Source: Raineyella sp034933565
GTDB taxonomy: Bacteria; Actinomycetota; Actinomycetes; Propionibacteriales; Propionibacteriaceae
Direction: 5' to 3'
DNA: 64,000 bases
Assembly (NCBI RefSeq): GCF_034933565.1
Contig: NZ_JAYFNG010000013.1
Location: forward strand, 1 to 64,000
How positions within the stretch are numbered: position 1 is the stretch's first letter; each line of letters opens with the position of its first letter. A program made the translations under genes and the position numbers. The notes beneath the pieces were generated by a model that had not been told where the DNA came from, ran no database searches, and saw nothing but the letters and a program-made list of their open reading frames with translations. Positions 1-7,527 of the stretch are shown here, one piece after another.

Positions 1-97
1 CGTCGGCGTCACCCCCGGTCGATAGGAAGCTCCAGGATCGGAGTATTCCACGGGCTCTGCGGCGCGGCAGAATGGTCCGGATGAGAAGGAACAGCTG

Positions 98-1327
98 ATG
101 CCATCCACGCTTCCTGACGGCGATCCGGTGCCGCCGGACGGCACACTGCCGGCGTCCGCGCTGGCCGAGGCGGCCCGCCGACCGCTGGAGATCTACCTGC
201 ACGTGCCGTTCTGCACCACCCGCTGCGGCTACTGCGACTTCAACACCTACACCGCCGACCAGCTCGGCACCGGGCCCGGCGCCACCCGCGGGACGTACGT
301 GGACGCGGCGCTGACCGAGCTGGCGCTGGCCCGCCGGGTGCTCGGGCCCGATGTCCCGGCGGTGTCCACCGTCTTCGTCGGTGGCGGGACGCCCACCCTG
401 CTGCCGCCCGGCGACCTGGTCCGCTTCCTCGACGGCGTCCGCGACACGTTCGGGCTCGCCGCGGACGCCGAGGTCACCACCGAGTCCAATCCGGAGTCGA
501 TCGACGCCGAGGGGCTGGCCGAGTTGGCCGAGGGCGGCTTCACCCGGATCTCGTTCGGCATGCAGTCCGCCGACGAGCAGGTGCTGCGGCTGCTGGACCG
601 GGTGCACACCCCCGGCCGGGCGGCCGCGATGGTCGGTGCGGCCAGGGCGGCGGGCTTCCGACACGTATCGCTGGACCTGATCTACGGCACCCCGGGGGAG
701 AGCGTGGACTCCTGGCGGCACAGCCTGCAGGCGGCACTGGCCGCCGGGCCCGACCACGTGTCGGCGTACGCGCTGATCGTCGAGCAGGGCACCCGGTTCG
801 CCGCTCGGGTGCGCCGCGGCGAGATCCCGATGACCGATGACGACGATCTGGCCGACAAGTACTTGGTCGCCGAGAAGGAGCTCGGTGCGGCCGGCCTGTC
901 CTGGTACGAGGTGAGCAACTGGGCCCGGACCCCCGATGACCGGTGCCGCCACAACCTCGGCTACTGGCGGGGCGCGGACTGGTGGGGGATCGGGCCCGGC
1001 GCGCACAGCCACATCGGCGGCGTACGGTTCTGGAACCGCAAGCACCCCGCCGCGTACGCCCGGGCGCTGGCCGAGGGACGTACGCCCGCGCAGGGCCGCG
1101 AGATCCTCACCGCCGAGCAGCGCCGGGTGGAGCGGGTGCTGCTCGAGCTGCGGCTGGCCGACGGGCTGCCACTGGAGGTGCTGACGGCGACCGAGCGTCG
1201 CCGAGTGCCCGACCTGGTCCTCCGCGGGCTGGCGGAGGTCCGCGAGGCCGCCGGACAGGTGCAGCTTGTCCTCACCCTACGCGGACGCTTGCTGGCCGAC
1301 GGGATCGTCCGCGACCTGTTGGACTGA
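98..1327 (+). CDS. hemW: HemW-like radical SAM heme chaperone
   Basis: Protein of 409 aa of the HemW/HemN-like radical SAM family, which binds and transfers heme and is often misannotated as coproporphyrinogen III oxidase. The 4Fe-4S/SAM motif CxxxCxxC is Cys39, Cys43, Cys46, in the context HVPFCTTRCGYCDF. A GGGTPT motif follows near residue 95, and the C-terminal winged-helix region typical of HemW is present. The ATG is preceded by GAAGGA. In actinobacteria hemW usually sits just before the DUF3097 gene; here the bacteriocin cassette separates them. The last 56 bp are overlapped antisense by the ABC ATPase gene. Length is normal. Confidence 0.95.
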   Translation: MPSTLPDGDPVPPDGTLPASALAEAARRPLEIYLHVPFCTTRCGYCDFNTYTADQLGTGPGATRGTYVDAALTELALARRVLGPDVPAVSTVFVGGGTPTLLPPGDLVRFLDGVRDTFGLAADAEVTTESNPESIDAEGLAELAEGGFTRISFGMQSADEQVLRLLDRVHTPGRAAAMVGAARAAGFRHVSLDLIYGTPGESVDSWRHSLQAALAAGPDHVSAYALIVEQGTRFAARVRRGEIPMTDDDDLADKYLVAEKELGAAGLSWYEVSNWARTPDDRCRHNLGYWRGADWWGIGPGAHSHIGGVRFWNRKHPAAYARALAEGRTPAQGREILTAEQRRVERVLLELRLADGLPLEVLTATERRRVPDLVLRGLAEVREAAGQVQLVLTLRGRLLADGIVRDLLD

Positions 1328-2000
1328 GACCCGGGGGCACCGGTCCGGGAGGTGGGCCATCGGGGTGACCGGTGCAGGTCAGGTCGATCTGTTCCCCACA
1401 GGCATCCCGTACCGTCGCATTGTGGGTCGCGATCAGCACTGTCGCACCGGCCTCCGCCAACTGCCGCAGGGTCCCGATGACCATCGTGGCATTGTCCTCG
1501 TCCAGCGCCCCGGTGGGCTCGTCGGCCAGGATGAGGGCCGGCTTCCGGACGATCAGGCGTGCGAGGGCGAGCCGTTGTTGCTCGCCACCGCTGAGGTGGT
1601 GGGTCGGCTCCTGGGCTCGCCCCGCCAGACCGACCGCTGCCAGGGCGTCGGCCAGCCGTGCACGGGACTCTCGGCGGCTGAGACGAGGGAGCGCGACCTG
1701 CAGGTTCTCCTTGATCGTGGTGTCAGGGATAAGGGCGTAGTTCTGGAAGAGATAGCCGAGGGTGTCGCGGCGGAAGATCCTGGCGCGATGTGACGAGACA
1801 CCGGAGAGCGGGCGTCCGTCAAACCTGATGTCGCCGGAGTCCGGGCGGTCGAGCAGGCCGATGCAGTTCAACAGGGTCGACTTACCGCTGCCGCTCGGTC
1901 CTGTCAGGGCGGTCATTGCTGCGGAAGGGACCGTACGGGTGAGGTCGCTCCACAGGATGTGCCTGCCATAGCTCTTGGTGAGGCCGTCGATGTGCAGCAT
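1272..2000 (-). CDS. ABC transporter ATPase of bacteriocin cassette
   Basis: Protein of 242 aa, an MacB/LolD-type ABC ATPase. Walker A GPSGSGKST is at 34-42, the signature LSGGEQQ at 136-142, Walker B LILADE at 157-162 and the switch His at 193. ATG 2000 follows AAGGAA; the frame is open further upstream but lacks homology there. It lies just downstream of the large membrane protein and probably energises it in bacteriocin export or immunity, as in known lactococcin-972-type loci. The last ~30 residues (Pro/Arg-rich) look unrelated to ABC ATPases, and the last 18 are read antisense through the end of hemW. This suggests the gene lost its own stop at the cassette edge. Confidence 0.9.
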   Translation of the reverse strand: MLHIDGLTKSYGRHILWSDLTRTVPSAAMTALTGPSGSGKSTLLNCIGLLDRPDSGDIRFDGRPLSGVSSHRARIFRRDTLGYLFQNYALIPDTTIKENLQVALPRLSRRESRARLADALAAVGLAGRAQEPTHHLSGGEQQRLALARLIVRKPALILADEPTGALDEDNATMVIGTLRQLAEAGATVLIATHNATVRDACGEQIDLTCTGHPDGPPPGPVPPGLSPTGRGRSRRPASVRVG

Positions 2001-2008
2001 GGGGTTCC

Positions 2009-4054
2009 TTAGGCATCTGCGGTGGAGTCGAGGATGGTGAGCTGTGAGATTCGGGCCAGTATTATCGCCGTGGCCGTCGCACCGAGAAAGGCGATGAGGA
2101 GAGCGCATGCGGCCAGATGGGGATCGGGAGCGGGGAATCCCCGGGCGATAATGTCCACGGTTCGGGCCTGTCGGCTGACGCCCCAGGCTGCAAGTCCTGT
2201 CGTTACAGTCAGGTCACCGATCAACGGGAGCGCGATGATACGCGGCAGTGGCCAGCCGTGGATATGACGCACGAAGATGCGCCTGCGGTGTCGGGAGACG
2301 AACACCGTCGCCGTCGCCACCGAAGTGACGACGATGGACAAGGTCCCGGCCCCCAGCGCGATGACGAGGATGCGCTCGGTCAGCGCCCGTTGATACATCT
2401 GTTCGGCGCCCGCAGAGGCGACGGTCCTGATGCCACTGATCACTCGATCGAGCCGATGGGCCCGGACTGCGGCTGTGGCCGACTCCTTGTCGGTGAACAC
2501 GATTCCCTGCTGGGTTGACCACGCCGCGAGGTTGTCGTCGGTGACTGCTGGGCTGCCTGCGGGCAGCGCAATGACCACAGCGTTGTTCACCGTGTAGTGC
2601 TCGACCTGATACAGAGCGTTGCCGTACGTGAACACCTGCTGGTCGTTCTGCAATTGCACCGGTATCAGGCGCCGAGGTGCCGTTGCCCCTTGGTACTGGG
2701 CGGTGTCGTGGAAATCTCTGCCGACTGCAGCGAGGATGGCGTCGCGCTGTTCCCAGCGCTGGATTGGGATGCCGATCAAGGCTTCGTCGGAGCTCCGGGG
2801 CGCTCGGAGCGTCGATCCATCTGTCGTGAGGAGTGGCTGGGCCGTCAAGAGCGTCGGGTTCACGATCACCGAAGACAGTGGGGGTCCGTCGGTGAGGATC
2901 CGGCTCTCCTTCGCCAGGATGACCTGGCCCTGCGTGTCGGCTTGTCTGACCATCTGTCCGATCGCAACCCACGGCGTGCCGTCCCTCTGGTCGCGGGTCG
3001 GCACGGTCGTCACCGTGCCGCTGGTCGCAATGAAGACCGCAGCGGTGTCCCAGTGGTGCCGCTGGGTGCGGTAGAGCGTGTTCAGCTCCGTTGTGCTGAG
3101 CCAGGTCGTGGCGATGACGACGGTCATGATGAGGGCCGGGATGCGGATCGCCGCCACAGCGACCGTGGCCAGGTCGCTCGGAAGCTCGCCTTTGAGCGCG
3201 TCGACGACCGAGGTCCGGAACGTCAGCGCCACTGCCGTGCTGTGCGCAAGCAGTGACACGAGAAGCTGGCTGACGATCAGGATGCCGCTGACCAATGCGA
3301 GCGTTCCCGCCTGGTGCCCGAAACCGTTGCGCATCAGGTGGGCGGATGCGGACGTGATAGCCCCTATTCCGAGGGCAAGACCCATGGGCCGTACGCAGAG
3401 GCGCAGATCCCGCAGAAGGATCACACCGTAGGACCGGCCGAGCAGCCGTTGAGCGCCGTAGCTCTCGGCGTTCCCGAGTACCGCAGCAACGGCGAGGGCC
3501 GCGCCGGTCAGTGTGATGATCACGAACCCCCACCAGACGGGGGTGTCGACGAAGACGCGGACGAACGACGATGGGTCGTTGTTGTCGTGGGCGACGGCGC
3601 TGACACCCAATGGGCGAAGATGAGCCGCCAATGATTCTGCGACTTGCGGGCCGGCCATGACGTAGTAATAGGCGCGCGGATCGACGTCACCTAATTCGTC
3701 GGCCGATTGTACGGTCGTTCGCACTGCGTGGGAGAACGACGGGTAGCCATCGGATAGCCATCGGGCGCTGCTGTGTTTCGGATCGCCCACGAAGAGATAG
3801 AGATTCCGCGACCCCAGACTGTTGTCGAGAGTCAGGACCTGCTCGGCGATGTTCACCCGGTGGGCGTGAGCAAAGTCCTCCATCGCTGCCGGGATCGCCG
3901 TAAGGTTTGCGTCGGGTTCGGCATCCCGGACCACCACATACGATCCGGCGACGGTGATCCCTGACTCATCGTAGATCGTGGCGGCCACCCAGCCGAACAG
4001 TAGCCCGCTGAGAATTGCCAGCAGGTAACTGCCGCGGAGAACGCGGATGATCAT
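2009..4054 (-). CDS. Bacteriocin-associated integral membrane protein
   Basis: Protein of 681 aa resembling the bacteriocin-associated seven-TM proteins found with lactococcin-972 genes, of FtsX/MacB-like organisation. One N-terminal membrane segment (about residues 8-27) is followed by an extracytoplasmic region. A membrane cluster lies at about 175-320, then a large soluble domain, then three C-terminal membrane segments from about 560. ATG 4054 follows GGAAAG. It ends 8 bp before the ABC ATPase gene, so the two are surely co-transcribed as permease and ATPase. The role in immunity or export is inferred from the family and neighbours. G+C is visibly lower than in the flanking housekeeping genes, consistent with acquisition. 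Confidence 0.82.
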   Translation of the reverse strand: MIIRVLRGSYLLAILSGLLFGWVAATIYDESGITVAGSYVVVRDAEPDANLTAIPAAMEDFAHAHRVNIAEQVLTLDNSLGSRNLYLFVGDPKHSSARWLSDGYPSFSHAVRTTVQSADELGDVDPRAYYYVMAGPQVAESLAAHLRPLGVSAVAHDNNDPSSFVRVFVDTPVWWGFVIITLTGAALAVAAVLGNAESYGAQRLLGRSYGVILLRDLRLCVRPMGLALGIGAITSASAHLMRNGFGHQAGTLALVSGILIVSQLLVSLLAHSTAVALTFRTSVVDALKGELPSDLATVAVAAIRIPALIMTVVIATTWLSTTELNTLYRTQRHHWDTAAVFIATSGTVTTVPTRDQRDGTPWVAIGQMVRQADTQGQVILAKESRILTDGPPLSSVIVNPTLLTAQPLLTTDGSTLRAPRSSDEALIGIPIQRWEQRDAILAAVGRDFHDTAQYQGATAPRRLIPVQLQNDQQVFTYGNALYQVEHYTVNNAVVIALPAGSPAVTDDNLAAWSTQQGIVFTDKESATAAVRAHRLDRVISGIRTVASAGAEQMYQRALTERILVIALGAGTLSIVVTSVATATVFVSRHRRRIFVRHIHGWPLPRIIALPLIGDLTVTTGLAAWGVSRQARTVDIIARGFPAPDPHLAACALLIAFLGATATAIILARISQLTILDSTADA

Positions 4055-4084
4055 GTGTGGCTTTCCTTACGTTCAGTGCCGATG

Positions 4085-4132
4085 TCATGCTCGTAGCGTG
4101 GGCCAAGAGTCCGGCCCACGCTACGAGCATGA
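4085..4132 (-). terminator. 20-bp perfect hairpin between bacteriocin and transporter genes
   Basis: Arms 4085-4104 (TCATGCTCGTAGCGTGGGCC) and 4113-4132 are perfect reverse complements around an 8-nt loop. The hairpin lies between the bacteriocin stop and the membrane-protein start in the direction of transcription. There is no T-run after it, so it may act as a leaky terminator or 3' mRNA stabiliser that sets more bacteriocin than transporter. Confidence 0.8.
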
Positions 4133-4153
4133 AGATGCTGCGCGGTGTGGTTG

Positions 4154-4435
4154 TCAGCAGTAATTCCAATAGGCCTGATTCGTGCCCGAACTGGTGCGTT
4201 GTGATGAAGCGTATGCCCATACTCCGGGATTGGTGTTGCCTGAGTAGTTCTTCACGGTTCCGATCGCGGTGGAACCGTGGCAGGTGCTGGGGTGATAGTA
4301 ATTCGAGTAGACCGTGGTCAAGCCGAATCCGTGGTTCCAGATGCCACCTCCGACGTTGTCTGCCGAGGCGATCCCGGCCGCAGTTGTGGTCAGGAGAATC
4401 CCTGCAGTGATTGCTCGAGTGGCGGTCTTCTTGAT
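4154..4435 (-). CDS. Lactococcin-972 family bacteriocin precursor
   Basis: Small secreted protein. If translation starts at 4435 the precursor is 93 aa: Lys-Lys, a hydrophobic stretch and cleavage after GIASA give a signal peptide of 25 aa and a mature peptide of 68 aa, close to lactococcin 972 (66 aa). The mature part has the family pattern: aromatic/Gly start (GGGIWNHG), central YSNYYHP, late GVWAYAS and NQAYWNYC at the end. Known members block septum formation by binding lipid II; that activity is inferred here. The codon at 4435 is ATC, with GGGAGGAA 12 nt upstream. The only in-frame standard start is TTG at 4573, which would add 46 residues before the signal peptide. Confidence 0.82.
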   Translation of the reverse strand: MKKTATRAITAGILLTTTAAGIASADNVGGGIWNHGFGLTTVYSNYYHPSTCHGSTAIGTVKNYSGNTNPGVWAYASSQRTSSGTNQAYWNYC

Positions 4436-4445
4436 GGACCTGAAA

Positions 4446-4453
4446 TTCCTCCC
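4446..4453 (-). promoter_or_regulatory. Strong Shine-Dalgarno before bacteriocin
   Basis: GGGAGGAA on the minus strand lies 12 nt before the ATC codon that opens the signal peptide. A TANNNT-like box (TAGCGT) about 20 nt upstream could be the -10. This supports a short leader and a start near 4435 rather than TTG 4573. Confidence 0.55.
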
Positions 4454-4697
4454 GGTTTGACGTGTCGCCAGGACGCTAACATGTCTTTCGGTTCTTGGGG
4501 TGATTGGACGGTGGAATGTAGACGAAAGGCTATCCGTGTGGCCTCCGTGGGTGGTGTCATAGCGTCGACGCAAGACTGCTGACAGATGAGAGGTTGGTCG
4601 CCGTCATGCTCTGTGAGCCGGGCGAGCCGGATCGCCGTCCGATAACGGCCGGGTGTCGCGGACGGGCGGTGTCGGTGCCCCGACATAGCCTCTGACC

Positions 4698-5555
4698 ATG
4701 GCCACGAGCAGATACCCCACCGACGTGCTGGCCGCCGGAGCCCAGCGGAGCCGGCGGACGACGCCCTCCCGTGACGAGGTGGTGCGGTCCGGGCTGGTGA
4801 TCGAGGATCCCGCCAGCGGGTTCTGCGGCGCCGTGGTGCGCTGGGAGAACGGCCTGGTGGTCCTGGAGGACCGCAAGGGCCGGCGCCGGTCGTTCCCGCT
4901 CGGCCCGGGCTTCCTGCTCGAGGGGGAGCCGGTGACGCTGAAGGCGCCGGCGCGCCGGAGCGCCGACCCCACCCACACCCGCTCCGGGTCGCGGGTCGGC
5001 CCGGCCGAGTCCGCCAAGATCGCGCTGCCCAGCCGGATCTACGTCGAGGGCCGACACGACGCCCAGCTGGTCGAGAAGGTCTGGGGCGACGACCTGCGCC
5101 ACGTCGGCGTCGTGGTCGAGTACATGGGCGGTATGGACGACCTGCCGGCCATCGTGGCCGAGTTCGGCCCCCGTGCCGGGCACCGGTTGGGTGTGCTGGT
5201 CGACCACTTGGTCCCCGGCAGCAAGGAGTCACGCATCGTCGAGCAGGTCGCGGCCGGCCCCTGGGGCGACCACGTGCTGGTCACCGGCCATCGCTACATC
5301 GACATCTGGGAGGCGGTGAAACCGGCCCGGCTGGGACTGCAGGAATGGCCCCGGATCCCACGCGGCACCGACTGGAAGCACGGGGTCTGCGCGGCGATGG
5401 GCTGGCCGCACACCGACCAGGCGGACATCGCCGCGGCCTGGCAGTTCATCCTGTCCCGGGTGGGCAACTGGAACGATCTCGACCCCGGGCTGTTGCGCGA
5501 GGTCGAGCGGCTGATCGACTTCGTCACCCAGGACCACCTCGACCGGGAGAGTTGA
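4698..5555 (+). CDS. DUF3097 family protein
   Basis: Protein of 285 aa. The central stretch IYVEGRHDAQLVEKVWGDDLR and the later LVDHLVPGSKE and HRYIDIWEAVKP are hallmarks of DUF3097, an actinobacterial family with a Toprim-like core (acidic VEGRHD, then LVDH) that usually follows hemW. Function is unknown; a nucleic-acid-related role is suggested only by the Toprim resemblance. A -10-like TAGCCT (4686-4691) ends 6 nt before the ATG, so the mRNA is probably leaderless. That supports this start. Confidence 0.9.
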   Translation: MATSRYPTDVLAAGAQRSRRTTPSRDEVVRSGLVIEDPASGFCGAVVRWENGLVVLEDRKGRRRSFPLGPGFLLEGEPVTLKAPARRSADPTHTRSGSRVGPAESAKIALPSRIYVEGRHDAQLVEKVWGDDLRHVGVVVEYMGGMDDLPAIVAEFGPRAGHRLGVLVDHLVPGSKESRIVEQVAAGPWGDHVLVTGHRYIDIWEAVKPARLGLQEWPRIPRGTDWKHGVCAAMGWPHTDQADIAAAWQFILSRVGNWNDLDPGLLREVERLIDFVTQDHLDRES

Positions 5556-5615
5556 GCCGGGCCGCGCCGCGGGCCCCTGCCCGGGCCGGACATGACGTGT
5601 GACACAGTGGGGCAC

Positions 5616-6449
5616 ATGGCGGCACCCCGTGAGCTCTCCACCGACCAGGTCCTCGACATCATCCAGCAGGTCGCCGATGAGGTGATCCGACCCCGGTTCC
5701 GAGCTCTGCGGAGCGACGAGATCGCGGAGAAGGGGCCGGGTGACCTGGTCACCGTCGCCGACCGCGAGTCCGAGGTGCGGCTGACCGAGATCCTGTCGCG
5801 GGCCTATCCCGATGCGCTGATCATCGGCGAGGAGGCCACCGCCGCCAACCCCGGCCTGCCGCCGCACCTCCTCGGTGCCGCGCACGGCTTCACCATCGAC
5901 CCGGTGGACGGCACCAAGAACTTCGTCAACGGCAAGGAGGACTACGCCGTGATGATCGGCGAGGTCCGCCACGGCCGTACGGTCCGGGCCTGGATCTGGC
6001 AGCCGGAGTACGCCACCGCGTACGTCGCGGTGCGCGGTGAGGGGGTCACCCGCAACGGCGAACAGGTCTCCCGGCCGGCCCCGTCGGCGGACCCGGCCGA
6101 CTGGCGCGGCCGGTCGGCCCGGGTGGTGATCCAGCAGCGGTCGGCGGACGCGGCGCTGCCCCTGATCACCACCAGCGCGCTGTGCTGCGGTGTCGACTAC
6201 CCGCGGATGGTCACCGGCCAGACCGACTTCCTCGTCTACGGCCGGCCGCGCCCGTGGGACCACGTCCCGGGGATGCTGATGGTCGAGGAGATGGGTGGCA
6301 CCGCGCTGCTCACCGACGGGTCGGCGTACGTCCCCGGAACGGACGGCTTCGGGATGGTCGTCGGGGCCACCGAGCCGCTGGCGGCCTCGGTCCGCGCTGC
6401 GCTGGGCCCCCGGCTCGGCACCCGGCCCACCCCGACCCAGGCCGAGTGA
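5616..6449 (+). CDS. Inositol monophosphatase family protein
   Basis: Protein of 277 aa of the Mg2+-dependent, Li+-sensitive phosphatase superfamily (inositol-1-P, histidinol-P and related substrates). Motifs seen: GEEAT, DPVDGTKNF and, near the C-terminus, WDHVPGMLMVEEMGG, which together supply the metal-binding acidic residues. An upstream in-frame ATG exists at 5592, but a -10-like CACAGT (5603-5608) lies 7 nt before ATG 5616, so the downstream start is preferred. The exact substrate cannot be told. The gene follows DUF3097 closely on the same strand. Confidence 0.9.
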   Translation: MAAPRELSTDQVLDIIQQVADEVIRPRFRALRSDEIAEKGPGDLVTVADRESEVRLTEILSRAYPDALIIGEEATAANPGLPPHLLGAAHGFTIDPVDGTKNFVNGKEDYAVMIGEVRHGRTVRAWIWQPEYATAYVAVRGEGVTRNGEQVSRPAPSADPADWRGRSARVVIQQRSADAALPLITTSALCCGVDYPRMVTGQTDFLVYGRPRPWDHVPGMLMVEEMGGTALLTDGSAYVPGTDGFGMVVGATEPLAASVRAALGPRLGTRPTPTQAE

Positions 6450-6468
6450 TCCTGGGGCGCCTCGCTCA

Positions 6469-6495
6469 GGCCGAGTGACCTCGGCCCGAGTGACC
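6469..6495. terminator. Small GC hairpin between convergent genes
   Basis: GGCCGAG and CTCGGCC arms with a 4-nt loop (6469-6486), followed by a partial repeat of the same motif. It lies between the convergent phosphatase-like and metallo-hydrolase genes. No T-run; weak evidence for termination. Confidence 0.35.
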
Positions 6496-6567
6496 TCGGG
6501 TTGCGTGAGCCACGGTCGTCCCACCATGACCATCGGCGTCCGCGGCTCAGGCACCCGGGCCGCCAAC

Positions 6568-7452
6568 TCAGTCCTCGCGGACGTCCTTGCGGATGATCGG
6601 CAGCTGGTCGCGCGGCGCGAAGCCGCGGGCGGCCAGCAGGTCGTAGGCGGTGCGGACGCCCGGGGCGATCCGCTGCCACGGGAAGGGCCAGTCGCCGCGC
6701 TGTTCGGCGTCCTCGTAGCGGATGCCGTCGGAGACCAGGTTGGTCACCTCGCCGAGGATCGAGGCGATCCAGCCGCGCTGCAGGGTGACGTCGGCCATCG
6801 CCATCGGGCCGCCGTGGCCGGGGTAGGCCAGCCAATCGGGGCGCAGCATCAGCCCGATCAGATGGTCCAGCGAGCCGGGCCAGCGCTCCGGGTCGGCGTC
6901 CGGGCCCAGCTGCGGGCCGGCCGGCTCCACGATGTCGCCGGCGAAGATCAGCCGGGCGTCGGCCACCACGGCGATGGCGTCGTGGTCGGTGTGGGCCCGG
7001 CCGACCGAGATCAGTTCCACCACCCGATCGCCGAGATCGACCGCGTGGGCCACCCCGAAGGTGTGTGTCGGCACCGGCAGGTCCGCAGCGCTCGCCCCGT
7101 ACGGCGCCAGGTCCGCCAGCAGCGCCGGGTCGGTCAGGTGTGCGCCCAGCTGGCGCTGGGCATGGATCGGCAGGTCGCGGAACGCGGCCAGCCCGCCGAC
7201 GTGGTCGTAGTGGGCGTGGGTGAGGGCGACGGCAACCACCGGCACCCCAGCGACCGCCTCCGCGGTACGCCGGATCTCGGCGCCCTGGGCGGGGGTGCTC
7301 CCGGTGTCGATGACGAGCGCTCCGCCGGTCCCGGCCACCAGCCCGATGGTGACCGATTCCGGTTCGGCGACCGCACGCCACGTACGCTCGCCGATCGCCT
7401 CCCAGGGGCCGAGAGCGACGGAAGGAACGGCTGGGGAGGGTCCATGGCTCAT
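6568..7452 (-). CDS. MBL-fold metallo-hydrolase
   Basis: Protein of 294 aa of the metallo-beta-lactamase fold. The zinc motif HAHYDH is His79, His81, Asp83, His84. A later His in GRAHTDHD, the Asp in AGDIVEP and the His in YPGHGGP complete the two-metal site. Resembles glyoxalase-II-like or quorum-quenching-like hydrolases; substrate unknown. ATG 7452 is preceded by a -10-like CAGTCT 6 nt upstream (7459-7464), so the transcript may be leaderless. That -10 overlaps the CIRCE element shared with divergent hrcA, so heat-shock control is possible. Confidence 0.88.
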   Translation of the reverse strand: MSHGPSPAVPSVALGPWEAIGERTWRAVAEPESVTIGLVAGTGGALVIDTGSTPAQGAEIRRTAEAVAGVPVVAVALTHAHYDHVGGLAAFRDLPIHAQRQLGAHLTDPALLADLAPYGASAADLPVPTHTFGVAHAVDLGDRVVELISVGRAHTDHDAIAVVADARLIFAGDIVEPAGPQLGPDADPERWPGSLDHLIGLMLRPDWLAYPGHGGPMAMADVTLQRGWIASILGEVTNLVSDGIRYEDAEQRGDWPFPWQRIAPGVRTAYDLLAARGFAPRDQLPIIRKDVRED

Positions 7453-7461
7453 GGCGCTAGA

Positions 7462-7488
7462 CTGGCACTCGGAGTGGCGGAGTGCCAA
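7462..7488. promoter_or_regulatory. CIRCE operator (HrcA binding site)
   Basis: CTGGCACTC, a 9-nt spacer, then GAGTGCCAA: an inverted repeat close to the CIRCE consensus TTAGCACTC-N9-GAGTGCTAA. It lies 39 bp before hrcA, giving autoregulation of hrcA-dnaJ, and also covers the start of the divergent metallo-hydrolase promoter. Confidence 0.93.
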
Positions 7489-7527
7489 TACCGGCCGGGT
7501 GCCACCCCGGAGGGGTGAGGAGGGGAC

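Noticed and set aside
2214..3533. A 439-codon minus-strand frame inside the bacteriocin membrane-protein gene
   Set aside because: Arg/Pro/His-rich shadow frame without motifs; the membrane protein frame has clear hydrophobic segments and family resemblance.
4277..4582. A plus-strand ORF opposite the bacteriocin
   Set aside because: The minus strand encodes a recognisable secreted bacteriocin; the plus frame has no motifs.
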